The notes below the pieces were generated by a model. The model did not search any database. It saw only the letters and a list, made by a program, of their open reading frames with translations, and was not told where the DNA came from. A stretch of DNA of 64,000 nt from Chaunax sp. Z400 (lineage: Eukaryota > Chordata > Actinopteri > Lophiiformes > Chaunacidae), in NCBI GenBank assembly GCA_037577475.1, contig CM075197.1:24795150-24859149 (forward strand), read 5' to 3'. Each line of letters starts with the position of its first letter. The stretch's first letter is position 1. Positions 60,490-64,000 of this stretch are shown piece after piece. A program made the translations under genes and the position numbers.

Positions 60490-61199
60490 TTCTCTGTCAA
60501 ATTACAGTAAATAACCATACCACCAAATTACATGTAATAAACTGTAAAAATACAGAACAGAGTTTTTATTAAACTGCAGTATATTATTGTTGATAAATGT
60601 TCATTATACAGTGGAATGATGTATATATTAATTCAAAAAAAATATTAAAAACCAACTTTCTTCCAGGTTAATCTCTGTTAATTTAGGGCTTTTAGTGAAA
60701 TGCAACCATTCACCCTCACTAACATTCAACCTATGTCCAAAGTGGGATCTAAACCCATGATCTTGTCCTTGTAAAGCAACGTAGCTAACCACTACGCCAC
60801 AAAAGACTACATTATGTTTGATCTAATGAAATAAAAGCCAAAAAAGTACACATTAATATAAAACTAATCAGATTTACATTCATATTACAAAGAAAAATGT
60901 TGAATTTTTAGTATGGACATAAATACGTATATAATAAGCTACATATTTGATTACAGTTAATGTAATTTTACATATATCTGTACGTAGTTTAAGAAAGTAG
61001 AAAAATACTTTATAAATAAAGTAATTTTTCTGGAAAAAAAGAAAAAAAAGCTGTCATTATTGGCATTACACTTAAAAAAACAGCTGGCTTATTAATTTAC
61101 AGGCAATGTCCATAATTTTACACAGTTTTGTATTGAATTAAACAAACAGAAGATTACAGTGATTTTCCGTAAAATTAGGATGATTTTTTTTTACAGTCT
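60490..61199 (+). repeat. Family-F repeat, long copy interrupted by a SINE head
   Basis: The left part (60498-60560) matches 42570-42717 reversed. The right part (60808-61199) matches 55755-56169 with clear similarity over about 400 bp. Between them, 60735-60803 is a tRNA-like SINE head on the minus strand. The ends TTTTTTTTACAGTCTC and TTTTTTTTACAGTGTAT correspond. Confidence 0.6.
60735..60803 (-). mobile_element. tRNA-derived SINE head
   Basis: On the minus strand, TGGCGTAGTGG (60789-60799) fits the RNA polymerase III A-box (TRGCNNARYNGG). GGGTTTAGATCCC (60744-60756) is a near B-box. They are 32 bases apart, as in a tRNA. The flanks do not pair as an acceptor stem, so this is a SINE head rather than a working tRNA gene. 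Confidence 0.6.
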
Positions 61200-63319
61200 C
61201 AATCCACTTTTCCACAGAGTGTGGCTGTTTAATATCTCACATGATGAAATCATGCATTAATTCATATTATTATAGAGGCTGTTTGTGTTTTTTCCACTGT
61301 TTCCTAATGCACAGGCGTGAACGCTGTGTTGGAGTCGAATCTTGAAGGTTACACGCAGCACATCTGACAAATGACCCAGCTTTCTGTACATGCTCATGGT
61401 AATCACTTCTCTGATTGATTGTGCCGCTGCGAAGGACTAATAGCATCATTAGCCAGAACTGTTGTGGCAGCCTCAGCTCCAAGCTCTCTATTCCCTCGCT
61501 GAAATTGTCTTTAGCCTGCCTTTTATTATTTAGAGTGTAAATCAGGACAGGTTCATTTCAAACATAAATGACTTTGATTCTCAATAAAGACAAAGGAAAA
61601 TGTAAATCATAGAACGGGAAGGGGTTTGTCATCCGTACCACACATGCATGCATATCATCCGGAGATGTCGTTACCTTGGAAACCTTGAAACAAATGCTTA
61701 AGCAAGGGAAATGTGAAAAAAAAATGATACCAAGAATAACTGCAGAACGAAATAAGTTACTGAACAAAATCCTCCTCCTTCGGCACAAAATGTCTCGTCT
61801 GACAACCTTCAGATGCAGCGAGAGCAGAATCTTCACGGCGTTAGTCGATGCTAGAGTGATGTCTCACATGAGCAGTTAGCCGTATGAGCCAGCAGGATCT
61901 ACATGCAGCCCCTTACCCACTGGTACAGTTGATAGGGGCTGATAAGTACAGAGTCACAGTCTAACAGACACGAGGAGCCTTGAGCACAGCGGGAGAGCAG
62001 ATGCCTGTTTCAGCCGACTGTTACAGCCGACTGTTACAGCCGACGTGCTGCAGTGAAGCTCATGAATTCAGTGCAGAAATAAGCAACAAGGAAAAAGTTT
62101 ACAACTCATTGTTTGGTTTCTGCTCCACAGTTGTGTTGAATTAGTGCAAATGGATATTATTAAAGTGACAGTAAAAATGAGTGGAACCTTCCAGTGGGGT
62201 CACAGGGAAAAGATTTGATTTATTAATTTTAAAATGTCTGCAAAGAGGAACTTCATCTGTAGAATTTTTGTTTTTTTTAATAAAAACTTTAGCAGAATTT
62301 AATATCATGGTTTGCTGATTGATTATTTGAACATTATTGACGTCTTAATTGTTTATTTTTCCTCACTGTTTCCAGATGAAATATATTTGAATGATTCTGA
62401 ATCTGTATTAGAATAAATGTATCAGCTACATATTAGAGGCAGTGCCATAATGGCAGAGGTAATTAGCAAAACATCAATAATGAATGTGGAAACGCTGCAC
62501 ACACATCATTCAGTGAGTCTCACACATGGAACTGTAGGAGGAAGAAGAAAAAAGGATTATTAAAAAAATTGGGACAAACTATTTAAACGTATTAAAAAAA
62601 GCTGCTTTTGTCCGACCAAAAGACCAAAGCCTGAATATATTCAGTCAACCACAACATTAAAAAATGAAAAGTTATAGAGATAAAGCTGGAAGCATCGCGA
62701 TTTAGCCAAAAATGATGCAATTAAACTGGCTTAATCACCCAGCATAGATTACACCTCCATAACCATCAACCCATTCTTTTGATTAATTCAAAGTGTGCGT
62801 CTTCATGAACTTCCTGTGGGTGGGTGGCCGAGGGGAGTTATAAAGGGCAGGAGTGTGTGTGCGCAGAGGGTGGTGTGCAGCCAAACTGTCAGAGTGGGTT
62901 TAGGTGGCGTCATCTGAGGGACATTATTAGTTTAACCAGAGCTAATGTTATGATCACAGGGATGAGAATCCAGCAGGATAAACAACCTACCGCTTGTTTT
63001 AATCATAACAAAGCAAACGACCCACCAGGCCCTCGGTCCCACAGCGAGTCCACGGTGCTTGTGGTTGTGATTAGTGGCTCTCCACGCTGTAAAGGGGCCT
63101 CCTGTTTGTTAGCCAGGTGTGGAGCCTGATCCAAAGCAGCAGCTCTCTTTCGTCTTTACATCAAACAGGATGGTGGCAGCAGGAACATATGCTCAGTCAG
63201 TCTAGTCAGTCAGAAAACACAGAGGAAAGGATCAAAAGAGTGAGATGAAAAACTGTAAGAACACCAAATGTTACTGCATTCATCTCACAAGCCGGTCGCT
63301 CAGTACTAAATGGCATTGG
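61200..63319. other. Noncoding DNA, nothing recognised
   Basis: A triplicated GTTACAGCCGACT-type motif occurs near 62012-62045. No element or gene was recognised. The open frame 62824-63129 has no domain. Confidence 0.5.
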
Positions 63320-63350
63320 AATGAATGCCATTTACTGAATGGCATTCATT
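63320..63350. repeat. 13 bp perfect stem-loop
   Basis: AATGAATGCCATT (63320-63332) and AATGGCATTCATT (63338-63350), loop of 5 bases. Confidence 0.9.
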
Positions 63351-63386
63351 TAGATAATGCTCAGGACAAGTGGGCATTATCTAAAT
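63348..63386. repeat. 13 bp perfect stem-loop overlapping the previous one
   Basis: ATTTAGATAATGC (63348-63360) and GCATTATCTAAAT (63374-63386), loop of 13 bases. It shares three bases with the neighbouring hairpin, so the two form a chain. Confidence 0.9.
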
Positions 63387-63426
63387 TAATTCCATATATA
63401 TGTATAATTTTTTTTAAGTTATATTT

Positions 63427-63488
63427 TGGGGCTTTTTTTACCTTTATTATTTGGCAAGGGGGGCACGGGCGGGAATTGAACCCACATA
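63427..63488 (-). mobile_element. SINE fragment
   Basis: The plus strand shows TTTTGGGGCTTTTTTTACC, TTTATTATTTGGC and GGGAATTGAACCC, the reverse of a B-box (GGGTTCAATTCCC). It fits the order tail-then-B-box of the SINE at 23289-23437 in reverse, with much of the middle lost. Confidence 0.45.
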
Positions 63489-64000
63489 TTTTTATCAGTC
63501 CATGAAGGGGAACATTAGCATCTGACTGAGCTGAAAAAGAAAGTTTAAAAAGCTAAAAAAAAAAACCTGCTTGAAACTAGCAGCTCGAGGCTACATTAGC
63601 TGCTAGCATAATGCAATAATGAGTTGCATTATGGGTAATGTAGGGGGCAGGTTTTAACAAAAACCCATCATTCTACTGCATCATTGATTATCATTATTTT
63701 AAACTGTCCATCTGGAGTACAGTGCTAAATTGGTAAAATACTCCTTTAATCATGGATTAGACTCAAACTATTGTTGGATCCTAAAGGAATAAAAGATTTA
63801 ATTCAGTTCAATTGAACTTTAGAGGATGACAAACGTTTTCATGCCCTCAGAAAAATAGAAACGTGTAAATAATAAAGACCTTCACCCTCTGCTAAATGTT
63901 GCACATGGAGTTAATTAAAACCAACAGAAATGATGGGGCAGCAGCTGTTACCATAGTGAACCATCTGAACGTCAGCAAGCAAGCCTTTGTTGAGCTGTGC
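63489..64000. other. Noncoding DNA with one 10 bp stem-loop
   Basis: CATAATGCAA (63607-63616) pairs perfectly with TTGCATTATG (63624-63633). Otherwise nothing was recognised up to the window edge. Confidence 0.55.

Noticed and set aside
60735..60803. Possible functional tRNA gene
   Set aside because: A-box and near B-box are present, but no acceptor stem pairs and the B-box is degenerate; a SINE head explains it better.

Overview
The window reads as noncoding DNA from a vertebrate, most probably a spiny-rayed (percomorph) teleost fish. It is AT-rich, carries long CA, GT and CT microsatellites, has no bacterial gene organisation, and every frame is broken by stops. The repeats point to fish: non-LTR retrotransposon tails ending in GATG repeats, LINE-like tails with the motif GGTTGCGTCAGGAAGGGCAT, tRNA-derived SINEs, and several short terminal-inverted-repeat (TIR) elements. 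I could not identify any complete or partial host protein-coding gene. The window is best read as gene-poor intergenic DNA or the inside of a very large intron. No database search was possible, so family names rest on recognising motifs and on comparing copies inside the window.

Layout. 0-8 kb: a hAT-like TIR element (884-1710), a family-B element fragment (2862-3013), a TIR element with another element's end inside it (3724-3931), a CT tract and a G run, then a SINE broken by a 94 bp insertion that carries an inverted copy of nearby DNA (7485-7725). 8-19 kb: mostly featureless, with a GT tract, weak repeat traces and one low-confidence exon-like segment. 19-23.5 kb: a family-B element, a LINE 3' end with a GATG tail, a second LINE-type tail and a SINE. 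23.5-32 kb: sparse; a full-length 480 bp family-A element (27435-27914) and an exon-like segment with good splice signals (30237-30382). 32-40 kb: a 5'-truncated LINE with a recognisable reverse-transcriptase FADD box, a cluster of long dinucleotide repeats, and a second full-length family-A element (39777-40220).

42-47 kb: a family-F repeat, a 108-unit minisatellite with two compositional zones (43787-45103), and a pogo/Tigger-like DNA transposon relic with a frameshifted transposase fragment (45851-46440). 47-64 kb: another TIR element, more LINE tails, a striking 58 bp-arm inverted repeat (50260-50414), an imperfect hairpin near 53.1 kb, two related family-F repeats about 5 kb apart (55.5 and 60.5 kb, the second interrupted by a SINE head), a family-B end at 59 kb, and a small cluster of hairpins at 63.3-63.6 kb.

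No genes can be shown to work together here. The main content is transposon history plus local sequence structure: the zoned minisatellite, the long hairpin and the snap-back-type insertion. I found no evidence of a new enzymatic or defence system.
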